Shown here: positions 50,666 to 57,701 of the stretch, piece after piece | How the letters are laid out: each line of letters starts with the position of its first letter | Numbering within the stretch: position 1 is the stretch's first letter | Origin: Pelotomaculum thermopropionicum SI | GTDB taxonomy: Bacteria > Bacillota > Desulfotomaculia > Desulfotomaculales > Pelotomaculaceae | Length of the DNA stretch: 64,000 nt | NCBI GenBank assembly: GCA_000010565.1 | Contig: AP009389.1 | Location: 2,914,001-2,978,000 of the forward strand | Reading direction: 5' to 3' | The notes under the pieces: model-generated | Told to the model about the DNA's origin: nothing | The model's database searches: none | What the model saw: only the letters and a program-made list of their open reading frames with translations | Translations under genes and position numbers: made by a program

Positions 50666-50714
50666 GGCCGCAGGAAGGCTTTTGCCGCGCTCTGCCTTCT
50701 GCCTTCCTGCGGCC
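50666..50714. terminator. Large hairpin after the TPR gene
   Basis: A perfect 14-base-pair stem (50666-50679 with 50701-50714) with a 21-base loop, about 10 bases past the TPR gene stop. No U-run follows, so this is either a weak terminator or a palindromic repeat. Confidence 0.6.
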
Positions 50715-50723
50715 GGACTCCCC

Positions 50724-51314
50724 CTATTTCCCGGCCTGGGCAGATTTCCACTCGTTAATTGCCTGCCTGGCCTTTTCCACATCCGGCCCTTCTTTTGCCA
50801 GCGAAATAAATTTCTCCAGTTCCTGAATGGCGGTCGCGTAGTCCTTCTTGCCGATGGCCAGCACGTAGCCGTAAAGCTGATGGGCTTCCTTGTTGTCCGG
50901 ATCCCTCCTGAGCAGTTCCTGAAGCTGAGCTATGGCCAGGTCGTACTTGCTGCTGAAGTAATAAGTGACTGCTATGCCGAGGCGGGCCTGGGAGTTACCG
51001 GGATCCAGGGTCAGCACCTGCTCGTAGGTCTTAACCGCCCGATCCGGATTGCCGGTATAACGGTACAGTTCTGCCAGTTCCATCAGTAAAACCCTGTCGC
51101 CGGGGTTTTCCCGGGCCTTTGCCTCGAGATCGGCAAGCTTCTCTTCAAGCGTCTGCTGCCCGGCCGGCCCGGCGTCCTGCCCTGCCATGCCGCCCGGCTG
51201 GCTCTGAAACAGCCCCGCCAGCGGGACCACCAGGCCGATGGCAATCAGCACGGTGATGGTTATAAAAACGGCTTTCTGAAACCTGCTTTTCTTAACGCGT
51301 TTTTTAATAAACAC
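50724..51314 (-). CDS. TPR-repeat protein with N-terminal membrane anchor
   Basis: A 196-residue protein: basic N-terminus, one hydrophobic helix (VFITITVLIAIGLVVPLAGLF), a Gly/Gln-rich linker, then about three tetratricopeptide repeats (NPGDRVLLMELAELYRYTGN; PGNSQARLGIAVTYYFSSKYD; NKEAHQLYGYVLAIGKKDYA). TPR domains mediate protein contacts; the partner is unknown. GTG start behind GAGGTGG. It has its own promoter, and a hairpin follows. Confidence 0.85.
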   Translation of the reverse strand: MFIKKRVKKSRFQKAVFITITVLIAIGLVVPLAGLFQSQPGGMAGQDAGPAGQQTLEEKLADLEAKARENPGDRVLLMELAELYRYTGNPDRAVKTYEQVLTLDPGNSQARLGIAVTYYFSSKYDLAIAQLQELLRRDPDNKEAHQLYGYVLAIGKKDYATAIQELEKFISLAKEGPDVEKARQAINEWKSAQAGK

Positions 51315-51334
51315 TTTACTACCACCTCAAGTGT

Positions 51335-51362
51335 ATTATAGCATTGCCCGGCCGGTAAACAA
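51335..51362 (-). promoter_or_regulatory. Promoter of the TPR gene
   Basis: TTGTTT (51357-51362) and perfect TATAAT (51335-51340) on the minus strand, spacing 16, shortly before the GTG start. Confidence 0.65.
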
Positions 51363-51388
51363 CAATTCTTTGCTCAAAAAATAAACCG

Positions 51389-51409
51389 GCCGCCCGTTTT
51401 CCGGGCGGC
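51389..51409 (-). terminator. Terminator of the G5/LysM/M23 gene
   Basis: GCCGCCCG and CGGGCGGC form a perfect eight-base-pair stem, followed by GGTTTATTTTTT on the minus strand, about 10 bases past the stop. Confidence 0.85.
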
Positions 51410-51418
51410 AAAGCTCTT

Positions 51419-52837
51419 TTAGGGCAGGTAGTCAAGCGGATCGCGCGGCTGGCCGCTAATCAGGACTTCAAAATGCAGGTGCGGGCCGGTGGTGTTTCCG
51501 GTTGCCCCCACCAGGCCGATCAGCTCACCGCGGTCAACCCGCTGGCCGCTTCTCACTTTTATTGAAGAGAGGTGGGCATACCTGGTTACTATGCCTCCCC
51601 CGTGGTTTATTTCCACCGTGTTGCCGTATCCGCCTTCCCACCCGGCAGACGCCACAATGCCGCCTGCGGCGGCCTCAACGGCGCTGCCGTAGCCTGCCCC
51701 TATATCCACCCCTTCGTGCATCCTGCCCCACCGCATGCCGAAGGGTGATGCTACTCCGCCCGAGGCGGGCCAGTTCAGGCGGATCGAGCCGCCCCGGGCC
51801 GCCACAATGGACACCGGGCTTCTTGCCACCACTTCGGCCGAGGCCTCGCGAAGCACTTTTTGCTCAAGAATTTCCCTTCCCGTCTCCAGCCCGTTTTCCC
51901 GAACGATGCGGTATGTAACTATCCTTTCCCCGGGCTCGCCCTTACGGATTACCAGCCTTTCCCCCGGGAGGAGGCTGTCGTCGTTTTTCACCTCAACCGG
52001 ATACGGTATTTCCTCCTCCACGGTTACCTGACGGGTGGCCACCACGGTAATCAGCGGGGCTTCCCTGCTCAGGTCGAGCACCTGCCCGACGTTCAAGTTG
52101 TCGGGATCAAGGCCGGGGTTTTTCAATATGATCTGATCCATGTCATATTTAATGGCCCGGGCAATATCCCACAGGGTGTCGCCTTCCTTGACGGTGTACT
52201 GCTGGGCTTTATTGCTGCCCCACAAGACCATTTTTTTGGCCGTTTCCAGGTCGAGAATGCTCTCCACCGCAGCGTAGGCCGTGCCGATTTCCACTTTCTC
52301 CTTAAATTCCAGCTGATCGCCGTCCTGCACCGGGTACAGCGCCTTCAGCCAGTCAAGGACTTTCTCTGCATCTTCCACCTGTTTCAAAAACACCTTCGGC
52401 TCGCCGTTAATCATTATGACGGCAGCCCTGGCTTTAAAGGCTACGGTCTGGCTCAGTTTTTCTTTTAAGGCTTCCCCTTCCAGCCTCTCCCCGGGTTCGG
52501 CGCGGACACCCCGGTAGGCAACCTTTTCTCCCGCCACAACAGGTATGCCGGCCTGGGCCGATTTTAATTCGATCAGTTCACCCAGGGTTCCTCTGGCGCT
52601 TTTTTCGTCGGCGGCAACGGCCACCACCCTGCCGTCAATCACTACTGCGCAGGCATTGCTGCCAAAAACGGCGTAAGCCGTTAAAGCAACGAGCAGGTAG
52701 AGCGCTGCGCCCAGCATAATCCGCCGGTAAAGGGGCTGCCTCAGCAGCCATTGCCGGATTACAACGAAGTATGCAATAACGAGGACAAATTTTTCATGCC
52801 CCGGAAGGCGCCGCAGTCCTTCGAGTTCAGGCGGCAA
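51419..52837 (-). CDS. LysM-G5-M23 cell-wall endopeptidase, membrane-anchored
   Basis: A 472-residue protein with a membrane helix at about 39-57 (IMLGAALYLLVALTAYAVFG), a helical extracellular region, a LysM domain (QYTVKEGDTLWDIARAIKYD), a G5 domain (TVEEEIPYPVEVKNDDSLLPGE through EILEQKVL) and a C-terminal M23 domain with HEGVDIGAG and HLHFEV zinc motifs. Such proteins hydrolyse or remodel peptidoglycan cross-links, often in sporulation. TTG start nine bases after GGAG. It is related in plan to the gene at 22149-23033 but longer. Confidence 0.93.
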   Translation of the reverse strand: MPPELEGLRRLPGHEKFVLVIAYFVVIRQWLLRQPLYRRIMLGAALYLLVALTAYAVFGSNACAVVIDGRVVAVAADEKSARGTLGELIELKSAQAGIPVVAGEKVAYRGVRAEPGERLEGEALKEKLSQTVAFKARAAVIMINGEPKVFLKQVEDAEKVLDWLKALYPVQDGDQLEFKEKVEIGTAYAAVESILDLETAKKMVLWGSNKAQQYTVKEGDTLWDIARAIKYDMDQIILKNPGLDPDNLNVGQVLDLSREAPLITVVATRQVTVEEEIPYPVEVKNDDSLLPGERLVIRKGEPGERIVTYRIVRENGLETGREILEQKVLREASAEVVARSPVSIVAARGGSIRLNWPASGGVASPFGMRWGRMHEGVDIGAGYGSAVEAAAGGIVASAGWEGGYGNTVEINHGGGIVTRYAHLSSIKVRSGQRVDRGELIGLVGATGNTTGPHLHFEVLISGQPRDPLDYLP

Positions 52838-52933
52838 ATCAGCCAGCTCCTTTCTTTAAAAAATTTTTATTCGTTGTACGTTCTGTCGCAAATTGGGGTT
52901 TTTTGGGGCAAAAAGGAAGAAAAATGCTGGTTA

Positions 52934-52963
52934 ATTATATCATATTGCATGCGCAGCGGTAAA
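52934..52963 (-). promoter_or_regulatory. Candidate promoter of the LysM-G5-M23 gene
   Basis: TATAAT (52934-52939) with TTTACC (52958-52963) at 18-base spacing on the minus strand. The leader of about 90 bases before the start shows no c-di-AMP (ydaO) riboswitch motif that I can recognise. Confidence 0.5.
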
Positions 52964-53054
52964 CCGGCGTCTTTTGCAGTAAACGGCCATAAACAGGCCG
53001 CAGCGCGACAATTTGTTAAATATTTGCTTTATTTGGCAGATGAGTTTGCGCCTT

Positions 53055-54455
53055 TCAAAAGGCATTGCTCTCCGGCCGGCCTGGCGCCGGATGGCGCGCT
53101 TCTTTTTGTGAAAGGACTTCCATAAGCTTGAAGTAAATGGCGCATTCCAGCCTTTTCCGGATCAAGAGGCACTCCCGCCGGTGGGGTTTAAAGATTGAGC
53201 CGTTGAACATTTCGGCGTTGGCATGGCAGCCTCCGCTGCAGTGGAACTTGGCCCAGCAGGCGGCGCAGCCCTCCTTGCTGTAAATGTGGGCCCTGCGGAA
53301 AAGATCCGCCAGAGCGGTATCGAACCTGCCGCAGGTAACATTGCCCATTAAATATTTTTTCCTGCCTACAAACTGGTGGCAGGGGTAGAGGTCCCCGTTG
53401 GGCGCGACGGCCAGGTATTCGCTGCCCGCACCGCAGCCCGACAGGCGTTTCGGCAGGCACGGCCCGCCTTCCAGGTCGATGTTGAAGTGGAAAAAGCTTA
53501 CCGCCCTGCCTGCCTGCCTGAACCGCAGCAACTCCCCGGCCAAGCGCTCGTACTGGGCAAACAGCAGGGGGAGATCCTCGTCACGAAGGGAATAATCTGC
53601 CTCCGCCGGCGCCACCACCGGTTCCACCGAAATATGCTCGAACCCCAGACCGGCCAGGTGCAGCACGTCTTCGCAGAAGTCCAGGTTGCGGCGGGTATAG
53701 GTGCCGCGAATGTAGTAGTTTTTGCCGGCGCGGGAGTCCACAAAGCTTTTAATCCTGGCCAGGGCCAGATCGTAGGAGCCGTTCCCGCCCGGGGCCGGGC
53801 GCATGGCGTCATGTACTTCCCGCCGGCCGTCCAGGCTCAAAACCACGCTGATATTTTCCCGGTTAAGGAAGCCGGCAATTTCGCCGTCTAAAAGAAGGGC
53901 GTTGGTGGTAAGGGTGAACTTAAACTCCTTGCCCTTTTCCCGGCCCAGCCTCCGGCCGTAATCGACCAGTTCCTTTAAAACGGCGAAGTTAAGCAGGGGC
54001 TCGCCGCCGAAAAAATCCACCTCCAGGTGCTTTCGCCTGCCCGAGCGGGCAATTAAAAAATCCAGGGCGGCGCGCCCCACCTCAACCGGCATCAGCTCAT
54101 CCGCCCCGCCAAAGCGGCCCTGCCCGGCAAAGCAGTAGCGGCAGCGCAGGTTGCAGGAATGGGCCAGGTGCAGGCAAAGCGATTTAACAACGCCCTGCCC
54201 CGCAAGGCTGTCCTCCCCGCGGCAGGGGTCGGGGCTGAACAGCCGGCCCTCCCGCTCCAGTTCCCTTATTTCGTCAAGGGCTTCCAAAACATCGGCCGGC
54301 TTGTAGCGGCCCCGGAATTTTCCTATTATTTCCTCTTCCTTCTCCCTGCCGTAAACGTCCAGCAACTCCCAGGCCAGTTCGTCCACCAGGTGAACCGTGC
54401 CGCTGTGCACGTCCAGCACAATTTTCTGCCCGTCAAACTCGAATTTATGAAGCAA
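53055..54455 (-). CDS. scfB: SCIFF peptide maturase, radical SAM/SPASM
   Basis: Forms thioether cross-links in the six-cysteine peptide SCIFF encoded immediately upstream. The 466-residue protein from the TTG at 54455 (seven bases after GGGAGG) has an N-terminal RRE-like region, the radical SAM motif CNLRCRYCFAGQG, and SPASM cysteines in SGCGAGSEYLAVAPNGDLYPC, VTCGRF, CAACWAKFHCSGGC and RREC. The longer reading to 54518 would start inside scfA. Family assignment is strengthened by the adjacent precursor. Confidence 0.95.
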   Translation of the reverse strand: MLHKFEFDGQKIVLDVHSGTVHLVDELAWELLDVYGREKEEEIIGKFRGRYKPADVLEALDEIRELEREGRLFSPDPCRGEDSLAGQGVVKSLCLHLAHSCNLRCRYCFAGQGRFGGADELMPVEVGRAALDFLIARSGRRKHLEVDFFGGEPLLNFAVLKELVDYGRRLGREKGKEFKFTLTTNALLLDGEIAGFLNRENISVVLSLDGRREVHDAMRPAPGGNGSYDLALARIKSFVDSRAGKNYYIRGTYTRRNLDFCEDVLHLAGLGFEHISVEPVVAPAEADYSLRDEDLPLLFAQYERLAGELLRFRQAGRAVSFFHFNIDLEGGPCLPKRLSGCGAGSEYLAVAPNGDLYPCHQFVGRKKYLMGNVTCGRFDTALADLFRRAHIYSKEGCAACWAKFHCSGGCHANAEMFNGSIFKPHRRECLLIRKRLECAIYFKLMEVLSQKEARHPAPGRPESNAF

Positions 54456-54470
54456 GACAAATCCTCCCAA

Positions 54471-54508
54471 AAAGAGAACCTTATCCCGCCGGGGACAAGG
54501 TTCTCTTT
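54471..54508 (-). terminator. Attenuating terminator between scfA and scfB
   Basis: A perfect 12-base-pair stem (54471-54482 with 54497-54508) with a 14-base loop begins at the scfA stop and is followed by TTTTT on the minus strand, only 15 bases before the scfB start. It should give much more precursor than maturase message. Confidence 0.88.
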
Positions 54509-54660
54509 TAATTGGCATTTCCTTTAGCGCAGACCTGATTGCCCACCGTGCAGGAAGTCTTGCAGGCGGACTGGCAGGAGGCCTGGCATTCGCCGCAGCC
54601 GCGGTCTTTTGAAACAGCCGGAATCCGGGTGCTTTTCAACGTTTTGATATGTTTGCCCAA
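54508..54660 (-). CDS. scfA: SCIFF six-cysteine ranthipeptide precursor
   Basis: A 50-residue peptide beginning MGKHIKTLKSTRIPAVSKDR from a TTG at 54660, behind AAAAGGAGGGG. Its second half contains six cysteines (22, 25, 29, 33, 37, 44) within GCGECQASCQSACKTSCTVG, the invariant SCIFF core. In characterised members the maturase links Cys sulfur to the gamma or alpha carbon of an acceptor residue. Biological role in clostridia is still debated (quorum or metabolic control). The TTG start and small size make it easy to miss in annotation. Confidence 0.97.
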   Translation of the reverse strand: MGKHIKTLKSTRIPAVSKDRGCGECQASCQSACKTSCTVGNQVCAKGNAN

Positions 54661-54687
54661 GGCTTCCACCCCTCCTTTTCAAAGTTA

Positions 54688-54717
54688 ATTATAAATGATC
54701 GCAGGAGGCCGATGCAA
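54688..54717 (-). promoter_or_regulatory. Promoter of the SCIFF operon
   Basis: TTGCAT (54712-54717) and perfect TATAAT (54688-54693) on the minus strand, spacing 18, about 20 bases ahead of the ribosome-binding site of scfA. Confidence 0.75.
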
Positions 54718-54742
54718 CCGGCAGAAAAACAAAAAAAACGAA

Positions 54743-54772
54743 GGTATTTCTACTTTCCCTGGTAGAAATACC
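54743..54772. promoter_or_regulatory. Inverted repeat in the divergent SCIFF / small-protein region
   Basis: GGTATTTCTAC and GTAGAAATACC (11 bases each, perfect) around an eight-base spacer lie between the scfA promoter and the 62-residue gene on the other strand. On the minus strand a T-rich tract follows, so it could be a terminator shielding scfA; as DNA it could be an operator acting on both sides. Confidence 0.6.
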
Positions 54773-54838
54773 GTCACGTTTCTACAATATATATTGTTTT
54801 GTGGCGAAAATTGTGTTAAAATGCAGGTGGTGATAAAT

Positions 54839-55027
54839 ATGGCAATATTTAAATTTATTGAAAATATAAAGTTTTATTTTGGCTATATTGTATCGGGCTT
54901 TGCCAACGGGGGAAGCTGGAAGCTGAACAGGATTACCGAATTGTCCGCCCGCGAAACCAGGAGGATTGTGGTCAGAAACAGGTCGACCTTCGAAGAGCTG
55001 TTTTCCCCCAAGGACAGGCCCGTCTGA
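54839..55027 (+). CDS. 62-residue basic protein of unknown function, divergent from scfA
   Basis: I do not recognise this protein. The ATG at 54839 follows AGGTGGTG at normal spacing, which supports a real gene; an open frame upstream to 54695 lacks such a site. The protein has an amphipathic aromatic N-terminal half (FKFIENIKFYFGYIVSGFANGG) that could lie on a membrane, then a charged stretch with NRITELSARETRRIVVRNRS. It is one of few plus-strand genes and shares its upstream region with the SCIFF operon, which suggests linked control but proves nothing. Confidence 0.55.
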   Translation: MAIFKFIENIKFYFGYIVSGFANGGSWKLNRITELSARETRRIVVRNRSTFEELFSPKDRPV

Positions 55028-55055
55028 TGGCTAAAGTCCTTTTTTTGCGCTTATA

Positions 55056-55081
55056 AAGCCGCCGTTTTAAACCGGCGGCTT
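55056..55081. terminator. Hairpin between the convergent 62-residue gene and its neighbour
   Basis: AAGCCGCCG (55056-55064) and CGGCGGCTT (55073-55081) form a nine-base-pair stem overlapping the stop of the gene at 55080. It may serve both directions, though neither side has a long T-run. Confidence 0.6.
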
Positions 55082-55757
55082 ATGTTCTCGAGGAAATTTC
55101 CCTCCCTTTTGCCTTCAGGCCGGCGATGCCGGCGGCCACCCGCTCCACCAGCGCCGGGGCCCTGTAAAGGTACTCCAGCACGGCCTCGCAGAGGCTTTTC
55201 AGAACGGCAGCCTCCTCCTCGGCAAAGCGGCCTTCGTCAAAGCAGGCGCTACCCTTCAGCAGGGCAAGCCGGCCGGCCAGGGAAGCCAGCCTTTCCGGAA
55301 TCTTCCCTTTTTCCGCCAGGTCCTCGATTTTCTCTAAAAGCGAATTCCCCGAAGCCCCGCAGGAAGTGCAAATAAAGTCCAGGGCCCCGGCCAGCAGGCC
55401 GGCGAAGTTGCACCTGCCGGCCTCCCCGGCTTTCAAAGCGGCCAGATACAGCTCCCCCGCCCTGCCGGGCAGGTACTTCAAAATGGAGCCTTCTCGGGGA
55501 TACAAAACGGTATAGGCATAATCACCGGGCGCGCAATCTTCGTGCCAGTCTATTCTGGTAAGGGTGGGCCTTTCGCACGACAGGCAAAGCGACAGGCAGT
55601 ACCCCACCCCCCAGGGCCGCGGGCTTTCTTTTACCAGATAGCCGCAGGGGCTTTTCAGGGTTTCAACGTCCCTTTCGCTGTACTCTGCGAGAAGCCTCAT
55701 CAGGCCTTTCCTGCCGCAGTGGCCGCAGGCAAGATTTTTAAAATACCCGGCATCCAT
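55080..55757 (-). CDS. Cys-rich DUF4145-like protein of unknown function
   Basis: A protein of about 225 residues from the ATG at 55757 (MDAGYFKNLACGHCGRKG) behind GGAAGG; longer starts reach 55793. The N-terminal half has zinc-ribbon-like cysteines (CGHCG; CLSLCLSCERPT) and an immunoglobulin-free aromatic stretch, and the C-terminal helical part resembles the DUF4145 pattern (LYLAALKAGEAGRCNFAGLLAGALDFIC, then LLEKIEDLAEKGKIPERL). DUF4145 proteins occur beside restriction and defence genes as well as elsewhere; no defence neighbours are seen here. Function unknown. Confidence 0.6.
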   Translation of the reverse strand: MDAGYFKNLACGHCGRKGLMRLLAEYSERDVETLKSPCGYLVKESPRPWGVGYCLSLCLSCERPTLTRIDWHEDCAPGDYAYTVLYPREGSILKYLPGRAGELYLAALKAGEAGRCNFAGLLAGALDFICTSCGASGNSLLEKIEDLAEKGKIPERLASLAGRLALLKGSACFDEGRFAEEEAAVLKSLCEAVLEYLYRAPALVERVAAGIAGLKAKGREISSRT

Positions 55758-55820
55758 CTGTCTGCCTTCCTGCACAAAATTTTTTCTCATCAACTGCCGG
55801 AGAAGAGGTTTTTCCGCCGG

Positions 55821-57512
55821 TCACTTCTTCCCCTGCTCCGCCTTCTGAATTTTGGCCCAGGTGTCCTTCAGCGGCACGATCCGGTTGAACACCAGCGCCT
55901 CGCCGGTTGAATCGACGGGATCGGTGCAAAAATAGCCGTGCCGCAAAAACTGGTAGCGGCTTCCCGGCGCCGCGCCGGCCAGGCTGGGCTCAACCAGGCA
56001 GGAGGTAAGCCTCTCCAGCGAGTGCGGGTTCAAACAGGCCTTGAAATCCTCCTCCTCATCCGGGTTCTCTTTGGTAAAAAGGTGGTCGTACAGGCGCACC
56101 TCGGCGCGGACGGCATGGGCGGCGGAAACCCAGTGCAGAGTTCCTTTTACCTTGCGCACTTCCGGCGAGGAACCGCTGCGCGTTGCCGGGTCGTAGGTGC
56201 AGCGCAGCTCGATCACCCTGCCGGTGCGCTCGTCCTTTATCACCCGCTCGCACTTAATGATATAGGCATGCTTCAGCCGGACCTCGCGGCCGGGTGCCAG
56301 GCGGAAAAATTTCCCAGGTGGATTTTCGAGAAAGTCGTCCTGCTCGATGTAAAGCTCGCGGGAAAAAGGCACCTTGCGCGAGCCCAAGGCGGGATTTTCC
56401 TGGTTGTAAACGGCATCCAGCTCCTCCACCTGCCCCTCCGGGTAGTTCTCGATGACCACCCGCAGCGGGCGCAGCACGGCCATGACGCGCGGGGCTTTCA
56501 GGTTCAGGTCTTCCCGTATGCAGTGCTCCAAAAGCGCAATATCGACTATGCTGTTGCTTTTGGCAACGCCGATGAGATCGCAAAACCTGCGAATTGCCTC
56601 CGGGGTATAGCCGCGCCGGCGCAGGCCGCATATGGTGGGCATCCGCGGGTCGTCCCAGCCGCTTACATAGCCCTGTTCAACCAGTTCCCGCAGCTTCCGC
56701 TTGCTCATTACGGTGTAGCTCAGGTTGAGCCTGGCAAACTCGATTTGCTGCGGGTGATAAATGCCCAGCGCGTCAAGCACCCAGTCGTACAGCGGGCGGT
56801 GGTCTTCAAACTCCAGGGTGCAGATGGAGTGGGTAATCCCCTCAATGGAATCCGATATGGGATGGGCAAAATCATACATGGGATAAATGCACCATTTGTC
56901 TCCCGTCCTGTGGTGGGTTGCGTGCATAATGCGGTAGAGCACCGGGTCGCGCATGTTCAAATTGCCGGAGGCCATGTCGATCTTCGCCCTGAGCACCCGC
57001 GAACCGTCGGGGAACTCGCCCGCTTTCATCCGTTCGAACAGTTCCAGGTTCTCCTCCACCGACCGGTTGCGGTAGGGGCTTTCCCGGCCGGGCTCGGTCA
57101 AAGTGCCGCGGTACTCCCTTATTTCCTCCGCGCTCAGGTCGCAGACGTAGGCCTTGCCGGCCTTAATCAACTGGACGGCGTACTGGTACATCTTCTCAAA
57201 GTAGTCCGAGGCGTAAAAGAGCCGGCCGTCCCAATCAAACCCGAGCCATTTTACATCCTCCTTGATCGACTCCACATATTCCTCGTCTTCTTTGGCCGGG
57301 TTGGTATCGTCGAACCTCAGGTTGCACAGCCCGCCGTTCTTAGCGGCGAGGCCGAAATTGAGGCAGATCGATTTGGCATGCCCGATATGCAGGTAGCCGT
57401 TGGGTTCCGGGGGAAACCTGGTATGGACGCGGCCGCCGTATTTGTTTGTCTTCATGTCTTCGTTAATAATGTTCTGAATGAAATTGGAAGACTGCAAAGA
57501 ACCTGTACTCAT
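55821..57512 (-). CDS. glnS: Glutaminyl-tRNA synthetase
   Basis: Class I synthetase charging tRNA-Gln directly, 563 residues. HIGH is at 42-45 in [13 protein letters not shown], and the KMSKS-type motif is VMSKRKL near 270; [24 protein letters not shown] and the C-terminal beta-barrel domain ([20 protein letters not shown]) are GlnRS features rather than GluRS. Most Firmicutes lack GlnRS and use GatCAB, so this gene is likely an old acquisition in this lineage. ATG behind GAGGGG. Confidence 0.96.
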   Translation of the reverse strand: MSTGSLQSSNFIQNIINEDMKTNKYGGRVHTRFPPEPNGYLHIGHAKSICLNFGLAAKNGGLCNLRFDDTNPAKEDEEYVESIKEDVKWLGFDWDGRLFYASDYFEKMYQYAVQLIKAGKAYVCDLSAEEIREYRGTLTEPGRESPYRNRSVEENLELFERMKAGEFPDGSRVLRAKIDMASGNLNMRDPVLYRIMHATHHRTGDKWCIYPMYDFAHPISDSIEGITHSICTLEFEDHRPLYDWVLDALGIYHPQQIEFARLNLSYTVMSKRKLRELVEQGYVSGWDDPRMPTICGLRRRGYTPEAIRRFCDLIGVAKSNSIVDIALLEHCIREDLNLKAPRVMAVLRPLRVVIENYPEGQVEELDAVYNQENPALGSRKVPFSRELYIEQDDFLENPPGKFFRLAPGREVRLKHAYIIKCERVIKDERTGRVIELRCTYDPATRSGSSPEVRKVKGTLHWVSAAHAVRAEVRLYDHLFTKENPDEEEDFKACLNPHSLERLTSCLVEPSLAGAAPGSRYQFLRHGYFCTDPVDSTGEALVFNRIVPLKDTWAKIQKAEQGKK

Positions 57513-57701
57513 CTGTACCCCTCTAACTTTTTTATGTCACAAGTATTTTATTTTTCCATATGTTAACCAAAAATCCTCTTAAATAACATGACCGGCGCTT
57601 TTTTCTCCAAAGCGGCTCCCAAAAGACGGCGGGCCTAAAACCGCCCAAGGGGGCCTGCCGGATAAGGCCGGTTACGAACAGGCGCCAGCCAATATACAGG
57701 T

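Noticed and set aside
52838-53054. Possible c-di-AMP (ydaO) riboswitch before the LysM-G5-M23 gene, which is common for such genes
   Set aside because: No conserved ydaO core motifs are visible; only a promoter candidate and AT-rich leader.
52751-53125. Plus-strand open frame of 124 codons overlapping the M23 start and scfB end
   Set aside because: No ribosome-binding site, no recognisable domain, and it is antisense to two real genes.
54800-54830. Sigma-A promoter TTGTTT-17-TAAAAT for the 62-residue gene
   Set aside because: The start site would fall inside the ribosome-binding site, so the real promoter is probably elsewhere in the AT-rich region.
54695-54838. Longer version of the 62-residue protein
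   Set aside because: The extra part overlaps the scfA promoter region and has no ribosome-binding site; the ATG at 54839 has one.
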